Shown here piece by piece: positions 54,290 to 64,000 of a stretch of 64,000 bases of DNA. Source of the DNA: Pseudoalteromonas shioyasakiensis (GTDB lineage: Bacteria; Pseudomonadota; Gammaproteobacteria; Enterobacterales; Alteromonadaceae); assembly GCF_022398475.1 (NCBI RefSeq), contig NZ_JAKEVM010000005.1:1-64000 (forward strand), read 5' to 3'. The stretch's first letter is position 1. Each line of letters begins with the position of its first letter. A model generated the notes under the pieces. It had not been told where the DNA came from, searched no databases, and saw nothing but the letters and a program-made list of their open reading frames with translations. Position numbers and translations under genes: made by a program.

Positions 54290-54505
54290 GTGTGCAAGGT
54301 CTTCCTTCAAGTTATACAAACTCAAAAGATGATTCTTTCATCAGGCTGCGTAATCTCAAAAGCAGAGCAGGGAGAGTAACTCGGCTTTAAAAGAGTATAA
54401 ATACTACGTCAGTACAAAAATGTTATAACATAACAAATTAAAAGTAAATAGTGAGAACCATATAATTTGGCTGGTTTCTTATGTGTGATATTTATGGGTA
54501 ATAGA

Positions 54506-55462
54506 TTATTGAGTATTCAATTTACTACAATCGTAACTCAAGCATAGCTCTGCGAGCTCAATCTTTGCTTTAGGATTCCCTTGTAAGGTAGCTTTGTTGA
54601 GCCAGTAAGCTGCTTTTTCGTTATTCACTTCTGTCCCTTGGCCATCACGATACATCTGACCCAAGTTTAATTGCCCCCATGCATAACCATCTTCCGCAGA
54701 CAGCGTAAAACTTTTCAACGCTTCCTCGTATAGGCCATCTTTGAAGTAAGTAATCCCTTCCTGATTATGTTTATCGAGCTTAACGCCCGTATATAAAGGC
54801 TTAGGTCTAGGCGGGTGCATAACAAAACCACCAAATAAACTATAAAGCTCAGGTCGCATAATTTTATAAATGCTGCCTTCATCATAAAGCTGCTTTATTT
54901 GTGACTTACTGAAAGTCAGGGTTTTACTAGAAAAGTAATCATCTTGAACTAGCATGCTGGTACGCATCGCAATTTCGATGTCTTTGTTGTACTTGTAAGT
55001 GTAGTTAGCAACTCTAAAAGTCATGTCCTTGTCATCGAATTCAACGAGCTGAGCTACTTTTAAGTTATTAATACGTTTTGGTTTGCCAGTAAATTTATCT
55101 GAATAGACAAAATAGGTATCAAATAACTTTGGCTCGTTTAAGTAATTTTGCTCATTTTCAGTTTGTTCATTCGCACCGATTAATGCATTTGTTAATAGGT
55201 AAACGATAATGAATAGGCCAATAAAGTATTTTATAAACGACGCTAACTCTAAGGCGGGCAGTGAATACCAAGGTGCAGGAGTAACATAGCCACAGTCATC
55301 ACATTGTCTTTGATAATTAATAGAAAGTGGCATGATTGGCAAAATAGTAAAGCGCAAAACTTTACTGTGATTGCTTAAAGAATAATGTTCACTATGACAG
55401 TGAGGGCACGTTTTTTGTTTTTTATAGAAAACATCAGCTGCAGCGGTATTAAATAGAAGCAT
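54506..55462 (-). CDS. zinc-ribbon, single-helix, Sel1-repeat membrane protein
   Basis: A 318-residue protein I do not recognise as a named family. An N-terminal zinc ribbon (about 17-60) has 'CPHCHSEH' and 'CDDCGYV'. One transmembrane helix follows at about 78-95. A middle region of about 125 residues has no recognised fold. Two Sel1-like TPR repeats end the protein ('GYAWGQLNLGQMYRDGQG' and 'NEKAAYWLNKATLQGNPKAKIELAEL' partial). The layout suggests a membrane-bound protein-interaction scaffold. Monocistronic; about 280 bases of weakly structured DNA separate it from the S9 peptidase. Confidence 0.78.
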   Translation of the reverse strand: MLLFNTAAADVFYKKQKTCPHCHSEHYSLSNHSKVLRFTILPIMPLSINYQRQCDDCGYVTPAPWYSLPALELASFIKYFIGLFIIVYLLTNALIGANEQTENEQNYLNEPKLFDTYFVYSDKFTGKPKRINNLKVAQLVEFDDKDMTFRVANYTYKYNKDIEIAMRTSMLVQDDYFSSKTLTFSKSQIKQLYDEGSIYKIMRPELYSLFGGFVMHPPRPKPLYTGVKLDKHNQEGITYFKDGLYEEALKSFTLSAEDGYAWGQLNLGQMYRDGQGTEVNNEKAAYWLNKATLQGNPKAKIELAELCLSYDCSKLNTQ

Positions 55463-55649
55463 AGTTTCTTCCTGAAGGTTGCTATCAATAAACTAGAACA
55501 AATGCAGAGAGTTAGAAAGCAGCAAACTGTAAGCAAATATGAATTAAATATGCTGAACAGTGTTTTCGTTTAGAGAAACAGCACATTCTCTGCTATGATC
55601 CACAGCATCTTCGAGGATGTCCCTCAATTATCAAGTTTGGAATATTACT

Positions 55650-57038
55650 GTGACTGCTACTGCTTTTTCATCTTTGGCTTTGCCGCGAGAGTTAACCGAT
55701 AACTTATCAACTTTAGGTTATACGCAAATGACGCCAGTGCAAGCGCAAAGTTTGCCAGTGATCTTGCAAGGCAAAGATATTATTGCCCAAGCCAAAACGG
55801 GGTCGGGTAAAACGGCTGCATTTAGTTTAGGTGTGCTGGCTAAGTTAAATGTGAAACGCTTTCGTATTCAGTCTCTCATTTTATGTCCAACCCGAGAGTT
55901 AGCAGAGCAGGTAGCTGAAGAAGTTCGTAAGCTTGCCCGTGGTATTCATAACATTAAAGTTTTAACATTATGTGGTGGTGTCTCTATTGGTCCACAAATT
56001 GGCTCATTAGAACATGGCGCACATATCATCGTTGGTACTCCAGGTCGTGTTGATGACCATATTCGCAAAGGCACATTGCGTTTAGATGATGTTGAGACCC
56101 TAGTGTTAGATGAAGCTGATCAAATGCTAGATATGGGCTTCCAAGATACCCTTGATGCTATTGTTGAGTGCATTCCTAACCAACGCCAAACATTATTGTT
56201 TAGTGCGACTTATCCAAAATCAATTGCTGCGATAGCTGAGCGAGTGCTTAGCAACCCAGAAATGATTAAGGTAGAAGAAGAGCAAACAAAAAGCACAATC
56301 AAGCAATACTTTTACAAGCTAGATAATAATAAACAGCGCTTTAATACATTGAAGCTGTTGTTGTTGAAGTTCCAACCAGAAAGCTGTGTGGTTTTTTGTA
56401 ACACCAAGGTTGAAACACAGCAGATTTGTGATGATCTTTATGCTGAAGGGTTTAGTGCTGTTGCCTTACACGGTGATTTAGATCAACGTGAACGTGAGCG
56501 TACTTTAATTCGCTTTGCTAATAAAAGCGCCTGTATTCTTGTTGCAACGGATGTTGCCGCGCGTGGCTTAGATATCAACGATATGGACATGGTAGTGAAT
56601 TACCACCTAGCGCATGACCCACAAACCCATGTACACCGTGTTGGCCGTACTGGTCGAGCAGGTAAAAAGGGTATTGCATGTTCTATTTATGGTGAAGCTG
56701 AGCAATTTAAAGTGGCACAAATTGGCGACCACTACGAGCGTGATTTTGACCCTGAACCAATTCCGCCATTTAGCTTGCTAGAAAAGCCCGCTTATAAGCC
56801 AACCATGGCAACTATTATGATTGATGCAGGCAAGAAGCAAAAAATTCGTGCCGGTGATATTTTAGGAGCATTAACAGGCAAAGAGGGAATTGCCGGTCAT
56901 CAGGTAGGTAAAATTAACGTACTTGATAATGTGGCCTTTATTGCTGTTGAGCGAGCTGCTGCAAAACCTGCGTTACGTAAATTGACTGAAGGTAATATTA
57001 AAAAACGCAAGATCCGTGCGCGACGTTTGAGCAGGTAA
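55650..57038 (+). CDS. dbpA: ATP-dependent RNA helicase DbpA
   Basis: A DEAD-box helicase that uses a C-terminal RNA-binding domain to recognise 23S rRNA hairpin 92 in 50S assembly. 462 residues. Motifs: Q motif 'TQMTPVQAQSLP', walker A 'AKTGSGKT', 'PTRELA', 'VLDEADQML', 'SATYP', 'VATDVAARGLDI', 'HRVGRTGRAG'. The DbpA-type domain at about 385-462 has 'GDILGALTG' and 'GKINV'. The GTG at 55650 best matches the E. coli start; an upstream in-frame ATG at 55617 would add 11 residues. It is convergent with the DnaJ-related gene, 9 bases apart. Confidence 0.93.
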   Translation: MTATAFSSLALPRELTDNLSTLGYTQMTPVQAQSLPVILQGKDIIAQAKTGSGKTAAFSLGVLAKLNVKRFRIQSLILCPTRELAEQVAEEVRKLARGIHNIKVLTLCGGVSIGPQIGSLEHGAHIIVGTPGRVDDHIRKGTLRLDDVETLVLDEADQMLDMGFQDTLDAIVECIPNQRQTLLFSATYPKSIAAIAERVLSNPEMIKVEEEQTKSTIKQYFYKLDNNKQRFNTLKLLLLKFQPESCVVFCNTKVETQQICDDLYAEGFSAVALHGDLDQRERERTLIRFANKSACILVATDVAARGLDINDMDMVVNYHLAHDPQTHVHRVGRTGRAGKKGIACSIYGEAEQFKVAQIGDHYERDFDPEPIPPFSLLEKPAYKPTMATIMIDAGKKQKIRAGDILGALTGKEGIAGHQVGKINVLDNVAFIAVERAAAKPALRKLTEGNIKKRKIRARRLSR

Positions 57039-57047
57039 ATTGTTGAG

Positions 57048-57629
57048 TTATGAGCAGCTTGCTTTAAGTTGCTCATATTCGAGTTGTATTTTCTTAAACT
57101 CAGTTGCACAGCCTTGGCGGTCTGGGTGGTGTTTTAATGCCAGTTGTCGCCAACGCTTTTGTAACTGTTTTTCTGAAAAATCAGTAGGTAGCTGCCACGC
57201 CTGTTGTAATTCTAATAGCTGCTGCTGAGGTAATGAGTGAATGCCCTTGTTTGGGCTAAATGACGAAAAACGCTGCCAAAAATCACTTAACAACGCATCT
57301 ATTTCATCGCTCGTTGTATCAAAGTTTTGCCAATCTAAATAGTAATCTCGTAGTGGATCATGACTTTCTAATGCGTTACCCGTTTGCTTACTAACAAGTT
57401 CAATGTGAAGTGACGCAATCTGTAGCTGTTGCTCAGGTGCAAGTTGTGCTTGTAGTTGATAAAGACCATTCATAACTAAAAAGTTGCGTTTAAACAGATC
57501 TTTTTGTGGGTCATTGTCTAATTGCTCTATTTTTCCTGATTCACTAAGTGCGCTGGCAAGCGTATGAACCTTCCAAATAGGCTGTTCCAAAAGAAGGTAA
57601 AAAATCTCATCAATCAGTGGGTTAACCAT
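57048..57629 (-). CDS. DnaJ-related protein with C-terminal J domain
   Basis: A 193-residue protein with an N-terminal DNAJ-related helical domain (about 1-130: 'NPLIDEIFYLLLEQPIWKVHTLA' partial) and a short C-terminal J domain (about 145-193) bearing the HPD motif in 'ALKHHPDRQG'. It should stimulate DnaK ATPase. ATG 57629 is chosen over the upstream in-frame ATG (57638) since the family begins 'MxNPL'; neither has a strong SD. Cytoplasmic. Confidence 0.88.
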   Translation of the reverse strand: MVNPLIDEIFYLLLEQPIWKVHTLASALSESGKIEQLDNDPQKDLFKRNFLVMNGLYQLQAQLAPEQQLQIASLHIELVSKQTGNALESHDPLRDYYLDWQNFDTTSDEIDALLSDFWQRFSSFSPNKGIHSLPQQQLLELQQAWQLPTDFSEKQLQKRWRQLALKHHPDRQGCATEFKKIQLEYEQLKASCS

Positions 57630-57787
57630 TGTTCGCAAGCCTATCTTTAGTGTAATCTACAGTGGTATACGCTATCACAGCTGCTTTTTTGAAACTACGC
57701 TAATGTTTTTAGATACTAGGGAATGCATTTAGCCGAGCTTAAATAACTTCATTTTCAGGCTAAGTTGATTTTAAGGGATTTCGCCAT

Positions 57788-60622
57788 ATGTTCACATCAC
57801 TGCGTGTAAGCTTGCTCACTGCTTTATTGTTCAGCTGTAGTTTGTTTGTTTCGCAGTCTAGCTTTGCATCCACTTCGCTACTTGAGCAATTTAGCCAATC
57901 CAAGCAATGGCAAGAAAAGCAACAGCTTGCCAAAAAGCTGCTTAACCAAAGTACGACAAATCAAGAACTAAGCCTCGATATATACATGCAGCTTGCCGAC
58001 TTTGCTCTAGATAAAGGTAATTTCTCGGCGGCTGTGAAAAACTACCAATTGGCTGAGCAAGCAACAAGTTTTACAGCAACGCCAAATCGCTATTTTCGTA
58101 GTCTAAAAATGCAAGGCGTCACTTATTATTATCAAGGCTTGATGCAACAAGCTGTGCTTGCGTATAGCAAGGCATTAAGCGTTGCAGAAAAACTACCAGA
58201 GCCAATTGCCGAAGCAAACTTACTCAGTAATATTGGCCTTGCTTACTTTGACATGTTCAATATGGATCAAGCACTTAAATATTACAAAGAAGCGAAAGAA
58301 ATATATGAAGAGTATGGTAGCGAGCAAGATAAAGCCGATATTTTACACAATATAGCGGGTATTTATATTCGTTTGTCGAGCTATGATATTGCGCTTGATA
58401 TGTATAGAGAAACGCTAGAGATTTTCCAAAAATTAGGTGATGAAGATGGCGTCGCTCAGTCGTATGGCAATATGGGAGTGGCTTACTCAGAGCTTGGCCA
58501 GTATCAACTTTCTTTACACTACTACCAGCGTGCCTTGCGCTACTACCAAGAAACAAATAACGCTTACTTTCTCTCTTCACGCCACGCTAATATTGCTAAT
58601 GTGTATCTGCGCACCGGTGATTTAGAGCTTGCCTTAAGTCATGCAGAAAAAGCCGTTGAGTTTGCAAAAAGAATTGATAATAAAACATTAGAGCTAGCTG
58701 GCTTATTGTCGCAAGCAAAAATCGAGTTATTACAAGGAAAGCTCACTGAAGCTGAGGCCACTCTGACTACCTCAGTTTTTATGGCTAAACAATATAAAGA
58801 TGATTTGAGAGTACAAGACGGCGCCGGAATGATGGCCCTGATTAAGTCAGGTAAGGGTGACTATGCAGCAGCCGTCGCTAGTTTTGATGAGTTTGTTCGC
58901 GCTTTTAAAAGCGAGCAAAGTCTAAAATTATTAAAGTCTATGGGTGAGCTGCAAAGCCAAATCCAAGCAAGTCAGCTTAATCAAGAAATTGTTGAATTAA
59001 AGCAGCTACAGAATGTGCAAGAGCTCGAAATGTCTAAACAACGTCAGTTGGGCATTATGCTATTTATCTTGTTTGTGATGATAGTGGTGACGGGTATTAC
59101 TATTTATCGCCGTAATATTGAAAAAGGGGCAAAAGAGCAACTTTCGTTAATGGTTGCTAAACGAACCAAAGAGCTTGAAGAAACCGCAGATCAACTACGC
59201 AGCGCTAATGAAATTAAAAGTCAGTTTTTAGCAAATATTAGCCATGAAATTCGTACACCTTTAACTGCAATCCTAGGCCAAACCGATAATCTTATGAATG
59301 GTTATTATAAACCAGAGCAGTTAAACGATGAGCTGGCTGTTATTCAAAAACAAAGCGATCACTTAAAAGAGCTGATTAATGACGTACTTGATATCAGTAA
59401 AATCGAAGCTAACAAGCTAGAGTTAAGCCTAAAGGAAGGTGATTTAGTTCGATTACTTACTGATGTTCATTCTATGCTTAGTGGTCAAGCCAAAGATAAA
59501 GGGCTTAACTTTTCATTTCATAATGAGCTTGGCGAACAGTTTTACAGTCAGCTCGACTTTACCCGCATTAAACAGATTCTTATAAATCTATGCGCGAATG
59601 CAATTAAATTCACCAATCAAGGTGAAGTAGAGTTAAAAGTCTATAAAGTGGAGCAAGGCGTATGGTTTCGTGTAACTGACACCGGTATTGGTATGAACGC
59701 TGAGCAGCTTAAGCAAATCTTTGAATGTTTTAGGCAAGGCGACAATAGCATCAGCCGTCGCTTTGGGGGCACCGGGCTTGGTTTAAGCCTATCGCAACAG
59801 CTTGCGATGATGATGGGTGGCTATATCAGTGTTGAAAGTGAGCTAAATAAAGGCAGCATATTTTCGTTTTACTTGCCGTGTAAAGAGCATACACCAAGCA
59901 CGGAAACAGTTGAGCTTGCAAAGTTTGTGCAGCCAGCAACAAAAGGCTTGTCTGGTAAAGTGCTGCTTGCTGAAGATCATCCCGATAACCGCCGTTTAAT
60001 TTCTCGTTATTTAGAGTCGATGGGCCTTGAGGTGATTGCGGTTGAAAATGGTGAGCAAGCTGTAGAGCATTGTCTCAAGGAATTCCCTGATGTGGTGCTG
60101 CTGGATATTCAAATGCCAGTATTGGATGGCTTACAGGCGCTCAAGCTATTACAAGAATGTGGCTTTACCCAGCCTGTGTATGCATTAACGGCTAATGCAA
60201 TTAGCCATGAAATCGACAGTTACCTTGAAGCTGGTTTTACAGGTTACCTTGCCAAACCAATTGATAAAAAAGTGTTTTACACGCAACTTGCGAAGCATTG
60301 CAAAAAAGACAGCACCACAACTAAATCCCAGCATGATATGAGTGACTTAGTGGCAAGCTTTATCAATAGCTTTGAGCATGAAAGCGCATTGATACAACAG
60401 CACTTTGCAGCTCATGAATTGTTTAACTTACAGCAGGATGCTCACCGTATAGGTGGTGCAGCTAAAATGTTTGAGCTGGATGATGTGGCGATGAGTGCAA
60501 TGGCACTTGAGTCGGCATTAAAGCAAGATAAGCTTACTGACTTAACAAGCTTAGTTGCTCAGCTACTTGAGCAACTACATAATGCTTCGGTTGATCAAAA
60601 CAGTTCAATATCACCGTCTTGA
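57788..60622 (+). CDS. TPR-sensor hybrid histidine kinase with Hpt
   Basis: A membrane-anchored hybrid kinase of 944 residues. Signal peptide or anchor at about 1-27; periplasmic TPR array at about 60-370 (repeats such as '[23 protein letters not shown]' partial); transmembrane helix at about 418-440; HisKA with His486 ([12 protein letters not shown]); HATPase ([23 protein letters not shown]); receiver with Asp773 ([12 protein letters not shown]); and a C-terminal Hpt-like domain with His886 (AHRIGGAA). This is a complete phosphorelay chain except for an output regulator. Its last 28 bases overlap the chemoreceptor gene on the opposite strand. Confidence 0.92.
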   Translation: MFTSLRVSLLTALLFSCSLFVSQSSFASTSLLEQFSQSKQWQEKQQLAKKLLNQSTTNQELSLDIYMQLADFALDKGNFSAAVKNYQLAEQATSFTATPNRYFRSLKMQGVTYYYQGLMQQAVLAYSKALSVAEKLPEPIAEANLLSNIGLAYFDMFNMDQALKYYKEAKEIYEEYGSEQDKADILHNIAGIYIRLSSYDIALDMYRETLEIFQKLGDEDGVAQSYGNMGVAYSELGQYQLSLHYYQRALRYYQETNNAYFLSSRHANIANVYLRTGDLELALSHAEKAVEFAKRIDNKTLELAGLLSQAKIELLQGKLTEAEATLTTSVFMAKQYKDDLRVQDGAGMMALIKSGKGDYAAAVASFDEFVRAFKSEQSLKLLKSMGELQSQIQASQLNQEIVELKQLQNVQELEMSKQRQLGIMLFILFVMIVVTGITIYRRNIEKGAKEQLSLMVAKRTKELEETADQLRSANEIKSQFLANISHEIRTPLTAILGQTDNLMNGYYKPEQLNDELAVIQKQSDHLKELINDVLDISKIEANKLELSLKEGDLVRLLTDVHSMLSGQAKDKGLNFSFHNELGEQFYSQLDFTRIKQILINLCANAIKFTNQGEVELKVYKVEQGVWFRVTDTGIGMNAEQLKQIFECFRQGDNSISRRFGGTGLGLSLSQQLAMMMGGYISVESELNKGSIFSFYLPCKEHTPSTETVELAKFVQPATKGLSGKVLLAEDHPDNRRLISRYLESMGLEVIAVENGEQAVEHCLKEFPDVVLLDIQMPVLDGLQALKLLQECGFTQPVYALTANAISHEIDSYLEAGFTGYLAKPIDKKVFYTQLAKHCKKDSTTTKSQHDMSDLVASFINSFEHESALIQQHFAAHELFNLQQDAHRIGGAAKMFELDDVAMSAMALESALKQDKLTDLTSLVAQLLEQLHNASVDQNSSISPS

Positions 60623-61845
60623 ATTTTTTCAATTTCTTGATTGGTATCGAAGCGTGAGCGATCGATGCGCTGTTCGTGATCGGTTTCTGGTGGTGTAATA
60701 TGAAACATCGAAAGCTTATCGTCTAAGGTATGGGCAAGGCGAACCAAGTCTTTACTCGATACAGCTTGTATTTGTGAACTTGAAAGTGCATCGGAATTGA
60801 GCTCAACCATTGCATCAATACTGGTTTGTGCTTCATCTGACATTTGGCTTTGCATCGCCACCTGCTCATGAACACTCTCAGAAAACGCATTAATTTCTAG
60901 CATCGCTTGTTCAATTTTATTGGTTTCTTTAGTTGATGCCTCAGATAGCTCAACCGTGCGCTCGGTTTCTTTCAGTGCGGTTTGCATTAATTGATATGCT
61001 TGCTCTGTACTGTGCTGAATTTTAGCTACCATCTCACGCACTTCTTGTGTTGATTTACTGGTGCGGGCAGCCAGGCTTCTTACTTCATCAGCGACTACCG
61101 CAAAGCCACGCCCTTGCTCGCCAGCACGCGCAGCTTCAATAGCAGCATTTAGCGCAAGTAAATTAGTTTGTTCGGCAATACTATTGATAACATCAATAAC
61201 TGAGCCAATCGCATCACTATCTTGCTTAAGTAAAATAATCTGCTCACTGGTGAGGTTAATATTATCGGCAAGCTTGATAAGACTCGCCTGGCTTTTATCT
61301 GTGTCTAAACGGGTTTGTTGTACTGATTTGGTGGCATCAGATACTGAATTAAAAATTTGTTCTAAACTTCTATCTAGCTCTTTCGATACTTCAATGGTGC
61401 GGGTAATGGTATCTGCTAAATCAATACCATGAGCATCTTGTATGGTGGCTTTTTGAGTCATCGATGCATAGGTATCACGAAGTGCGTCAGCCATAGGTAA
61501 TAAGCGGGCAGATGACGAGTATATTTCGCCAAGCATGTGCTCAACCATCGTCAGACTTGCATTTAGGGCATGACAAGCTTGTGGTAATTGACGATCATTT
61601 TCGTCAAAACGGAAAGTGAAATCGATGCCTTGCTCAGAAGTAATGTTAGAAACAAAAAAACTTAGGTGATCTTGTTGTTTGTGCTCAGTCGTATAAACGT
61701 AGCCAATCAAAGCAAGCCAAGGAACGACAACAATTAGTGCAAATACAACCATTGCTGCTGCAGATAATTCAAATACGGTAAAACTAGCAATACAACTAAG
61801 TAAGCTTATTAAGAATAGAGCTACAGCTACTTTAATGCGAGTCAT
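60595..61845 (-). CDS. methyl-accepting chemotaxis protein
   Basis: A 416-residue chemoreceptor. Two closely spaced N-terminal transmembrane helices (about 5-27 and 30-50), no large periplasmic domain and no obvious HAMP domain. A cytoplasmic signalling coiled coil has the hairpin tip '[32 protein letters not shown]' (partial), recognised by CheA/CheW. It may sense a cytoplasmic or membrane signal. Its stop codon lies inside the 3' end of the convergent kinase gene. Confidence 0.92.
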   Translation of the reverse strand: MTRIKVAVALFLISLLSCIASFTVFELSAAAMVVFALIVVVPWLALIGYVYTTEHKQQDHLSFFVSNITSEQGIDFTFRFDENDRQLPQACHALNASLTMVEHMLGEIYSSSARLLPMADALRDTYASMTQKATIQDAHGIDLADTITRTIEVSKELDRSLEQIFNSVSDATKSVQQTRLDTDKSQASLIKLADNINLTSEQIILLKQDSDAIGSVIDVINSIAEQTNLLALNAAIEAARAGEQGRGFAVVADEVRSLAARTSKSTQEVREMVAKIQHSTEQAYQLMQTALKETERTVELSEASTKETNKIEQAMLEINAFSESVHEQVAMQSQMSDEAQTSIDAMVELNSDALSSSQIQAVSSKDLVRLAHTLDDKLSMFHITPPETDHEQRIDRSRFDTNQEIEKIQDGDIELF

Positions 61846-61960
61846 TGAGGAGTCCTTACCTTTAATCCTATAATGTATAGAACAAATTTCTGTTAATTAC
61901 CAATAAACTTATTCTGTAAAAGTATAACTTTTAAGGTGTTATGTCCTTAGTTTTACGCAA

Positions 61961-61991
61961 AAAAAATGCCTGTATTAAACAGGCATTTTTT
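61961..61991 (-). terminator. rho terminator
   Basis: AAAAAATGCCTG (61961-61972) pairs with CAGGCATTTTTT (61980-61991) over TATTAAA, 15 bases beyond the rho stop; the T-run follows on the minus strand. Confidence 0.88.
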
Positions 61992-62006
61992 AAAAACTAG
62001 GAATAG

Positions 62007-63266
62007 TTACTGACGTTTCATTGAGTCAAAGAACTCGTCATTGGTTTTGCTCATTGAAAGCTTATCAATTAAGAATTCCATGGCATCAATTTCTGACATC
62101 TCATGAACGATCTTACGTAAGATCCACATCTTTTGTAGTTCATCAGGTTTGGTTAGTAATTCTTCGCGACGCGTACCTGAGCGGTTAAAGTCAATCGCTG
62201 GGAATACACGCTTTTCAGCAATCTTACGATTTAAGTGTAATTCCATGTTACCTGTACCTTTGAACTCTTCGTAGATAACTTCGTCCATCTTCGAACCAGT
62301 ATCGATAAGAGCTGTTGCGATAATTGTTAAGCTACCGCCTTCTTCTACGTTACGAGCTGCACCAAAGAAACGTTTTGGTTTGTGTAATGCGTTTGCATCA
62401 ACACCACCAGTTAATACCTTACCTGATGATGGGATTACGGTATTGTAGGCACGAGCAAGACGTGTGATTGAATCAAGTAAGATAACCACGTCTTTTTTGT
62501 GCTCAACCAGGCGCTTCGCTTTTTCAATTACCATCTCAGCAACTTGAACGTGACGGCTTGCAGGCTCATCAAACGTTGAAGCAACTACTTCACCTTTTAC
62601 AAGGCGCTGCATCTCTGTAACTTCCTCTGGACGTTCGTCGATTAGAAGTACCATTAGCTCACAATCAGGTTGGTTATAGCTGATTGATTGCGCAATGTTT
62701 TGCAGTAGCATCGTTTTACCGGCTTTTGGCGGCGCAACGATAAGTGCACGTTGGCCTTTACCAATTGGTGAGGCTAAATCAAGTACACGTGCTGTGATGT
62801 CTTCAGTACTACCGTTACCACGCTCCATACGTAAACGTTCGTTTGCGTGCAGTGGGGTAAGGTTTTCAAATAGGATTTTTGTGCGAGAATTTTCAGGTTT
62901 GTCGAAGTTTACTTCATTTACTTTTAATAGTGCGAAGTAACGTTCACCGTCTTTAGGTGGACGAATAAGGCCTGAAATTGAGTCACCAGTACGCATGCTG
63001 AATCGACGGATTTGACTCGGTGATACATAAATATCATCTGGGCCGGCTAAGTAAGATGCTTCAGATGATCTTAAGAAACCAAAACCATCTTGTAAGATCT
63101 CTAGTACACCGCCGCCATAGATATTTTCACCGCTTTTAGCGTGCGCTTTAAGGATGGCGAAAATAATGTCTTGTTTTCTTAAACGGGCTACGTTTTCGAG
63201 CCCCATGGACTCAGCTAAGTTTACAAGCTCTTTGATAGACTTGTCTTTTAATTCGCGTAAATGCAT
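62007..63266 (-). CDS. rho: transcription termination factor Rho
   Basis: Hexameric RNA-dependent ATPase that terminates transcription. 419 residues, the E. coli length. N-terminal helix bundle '[22 protein letters not shown]' (partial), cold-shock-like RNA-binding domain at about 50-120, Walker A 'APPKAGKT' (178-185), '[10 protein letters not shown]', Q-loop 'SGKVLTGG' and R-loop region are present. It lies 181 bases downstream of trxA on the same strand, the common trxA-rho order. The 5' region holds a strong trxA terminator, so rho has its own promoter. Confidence 0.98.
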   Translation of the reverse strand: MHLRELKDKSIKELVNLAESMGLENVARLRKQDIIFAILKAHAKSGENIYGGGVLEILQDGFGFLRSSEASYLAGPDDIYVSPSQIRRFSMRTGDSISGLIRPPKDGERYFALLKVNEVNFDKPENSRTKILFENLTPLHANERLRMERGNGSTEDITARVLDLASPIGKGQRALIVAPPKAGKTMLLQNIAQSISYNQPDCELMVLLIDERPEEVTEMQRLVKGEVVASTFDEPASRHVQVAEMVIEKAKRLVEHKKDVVILLDSITRLARAYNTVIPSSGKVLTGGVDANALHKPKRFFGAARNVEEGGSLTIIATALIDTGSKMDEVIYEEFKGTGNMELHLNRKIAEKRVFPAIDFNRSGTRREELLTKPDELQKMWILRKIVHEMSEIDAMEFLIDKLSMSKTNDEFFDSMKRQ

Positions 63267-63411
63267 ATTGGTGGGTTCTTTATTACAATTGTCATACTCA
63301 AAATCATCGTTTGATACATGAGTGAGGTTTGTTGGTATAACTAAGGATTAGTTGGCTTTATAAACTAGCAGGTCACTAGCAAGGCGTCCAGTCTTTAAAC
63401 AAAATAAAGCT

Positions 63412-63438
63412 AAAAAAAGGGCAAAAAGCCCTTTTTTT
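63412..63438 (-). terminator. trxA terminator
   Basis: AAAAAAAGGGC (63412-63422) pairs with GCCCTTTTTTT (63428-63438) over AAAAA, 9 bases beyond the trxA stop. The T-run follows on the minus strand. Confidence 0.88.
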
Positions 63439-63447
63439 ATATTTTCA

Positions 63448-63774
63448 TTAGATGTTGTTTTCTAAAAACTCTACTAATTGAGTTTTAGAAAGTGCACCAA
63501 CTTTAGTTGCTGCAACTTGACCATCTTTGAAAAGAAGTAATGTAGGGATACCACGGATACCAAACTTTGGTGGTGTGCCTGCATTTTGGTCGATGTTAAG
63601 TTTACCAACGGTAACTCGGCCATCAAACTCGCCAGCTACTTCGTCAAGAATAGGGGCGATCATTTTACAAGGTCCGCACCATTCAGCCCAAAAATCAACA
63701 AGTACAGGTTTGTCTGATTGTAGTACGTCAGCTTCAAAGCTATCGTCAGTTAATTGAATAATTTTCTCGCTCAT
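63448..63774 (-). CDS. trxA: thioredoxin 1
   Basis: Protein disulfide reductase, 108 residues. Active site Trp32-Cys33-Gly-Pro-Cys36 ('[10 protein letters not shown]'), cis-Pro in '[11 protein letters not shown]', and 'KVGALSK' near the end. Divergent from rhlB and upstream of rho, the conserved gammaproteobacterial arrangement. Cytoplasmic; the likely reductant for the cysteine peroxidase at 568. Confidence 0.98.
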   Translation of the reverse strand: MSEKIIQLTDDSFEADVLQSDKPVLVDFWAEWCGPCKMIAPILDEVAGEFDGRVTVGKLNIDQNAGTPPKFGIRGIPTLLLFKDGQVAATKVGALSKTQLVEFLENNI

Positions 63775-63864
63775 TGCGATCTCCGATTAGTTAGGCGAAA
63801 TATTTAATGCGTATTTAAACACTCTTGTTTCTTATTGCAAGTTTAAACGTTATGCTTAAACGCT

Positions 63865-64000
63865 ATGACTAAGACACATTTGACCGATAAAAAGTTTTCA
63901 GACTTTGCTATCGCACCGGAAGTGGTTGCCGGTTTAACCGAAAATGGGTTTGAATATTGCACACCCATTCAAGCGAAATGCCTACCTTTTATTTGTGAAG
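63865..64000 (+). CDS. rhlB: ATP-dependent RNA helicase RhlB, N-terminal part
   Basis: The first 45 codons of a DEAD-box helicase; the window ends inside it. The opening '[20 protein letters not shown]', then '[17 protein letters not shown]' forms the Q motif. RhlB is the degradosome helicase. Position divergent from trxA-rho as in E. coli makes RhlB the best call. The later motifs are outside the window. Confidence 0.88.
   Translation, partial: MTKTHLTDKKFSDFAIAPEVVAGLTENGFEYCTPIQAKCLPFICE

Noticed and set aside
61061..61432. 123-codon frame antisense to the chemoreceptor
   Set aside because: It is complementary to the conserved signalling hairpin tip of the chemoreceptor.
1..64000. CRISPR arrays, tRNA, rRNA, insertion sequences, prophage
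   Set aside because: No regularly spaced repeats, no cloverleaf with CCA-type end, no transposase or phage gene were seen in the sequence.

Overview
The window looks like a stretch of core chromosome from a marine gammaproteobacterium of the order Alteromonadales, most likely Pseudoalteromonas. The base composition is AT-leaning and even along the whole length. Gene orders such as yigB-xerC-DUF484-dapF-lysA-lptM // cyaY, hemC-hemD-hemX-hemY, ubiD-fre and rhlB // trxA-rho are gammaproteobacterial hallmarks. The many secreted peptidases and hybrid kinases fit a free-living marine heterotroph. I see no rRNA, tRNA, CRISPR array, insertion sequence, prophage or integron, and no convincing pseudogene.

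Layout. 0-4 kb: small acidic protein, glutathione peroxidase, AzlC/AzlD amino-acid exporter pair, a cytochrome b561 facing a cytochrome c', and a DUF2721 membrane protein. 4-10 kb: a large secreted subtilase with a C-terminal sorting tail, then a lipoprotein S9 peptidase. 10-13.8 kb: an operon of two spondin-domain exported proteins followed by an OmpR-type response regulator and its histidine kinase. 13.8-18.2 kb: DUF4870 and YqaA membrane proteins, the folM-folE-folX tetrahydromonapterin cluster, nadE and yceH. 18.2-25.1 kb: CHASE hybrid kinase, penicillin-acylase-type hydrolase, diguanylate cyclase. 25.3-28.7 kb: GNAT-nitrilase fusion coupled to a guanidinium-type SMR exporter, DMT transporter, MAPEG protein. 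28.8-32.4 kb: BlaI/M56 regulatory pair with a palindromic operator, rluF, and small proteins. 32.4-38.2 kb: retropepsin-like protein, then the yigB to lptM housekeeping operon. 38.3-44.1 kb: cyaY-esterase-DUF2914 and the heme operon with a hemD-hemX fusion. 44.1-52.2 kb: MASE1/CHASE hybrid kinase, adenosine deaminase, CBS protein, fre, ubiD, MliC lipoprotein, DUF808. 52.3-61.8 kb: S9 peptidase, zinc-ribbon/Sel1 protein, dbpA, DnaJ-related protein, TPR hybrid kinase, chemoreceptor. 62-64 kb: rho, trxA and the first 45 codons of rhlB.

Functionally this is housekeeping metabolism (heme, lysine/peptidoglycan precursor, pterin, NAD, ubiquinone, RNA processing) interleaved with a dense signalling layer: four histidine kinases (three of them hybrids), one diguanylate cyclase and one chemoreceptor. 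The most interesting local structures are: (1) the spondin/two-component operon, with an 11-bp-period direct repeat upstream and a hairpin covering the regulator's ribosome binding site; (2) a perfect 22-bp palindrome holding both stop codons of two convergent genes, so that both proteins end in the same four residues; (3) an in-frame hemD-hemX fusion that keeps an internal start site; and (4) a cop-box-type operator in front of blaI. No obviously new defence or mobile system is present. The spondin/two-component module is the best candidate for an undescribed system.
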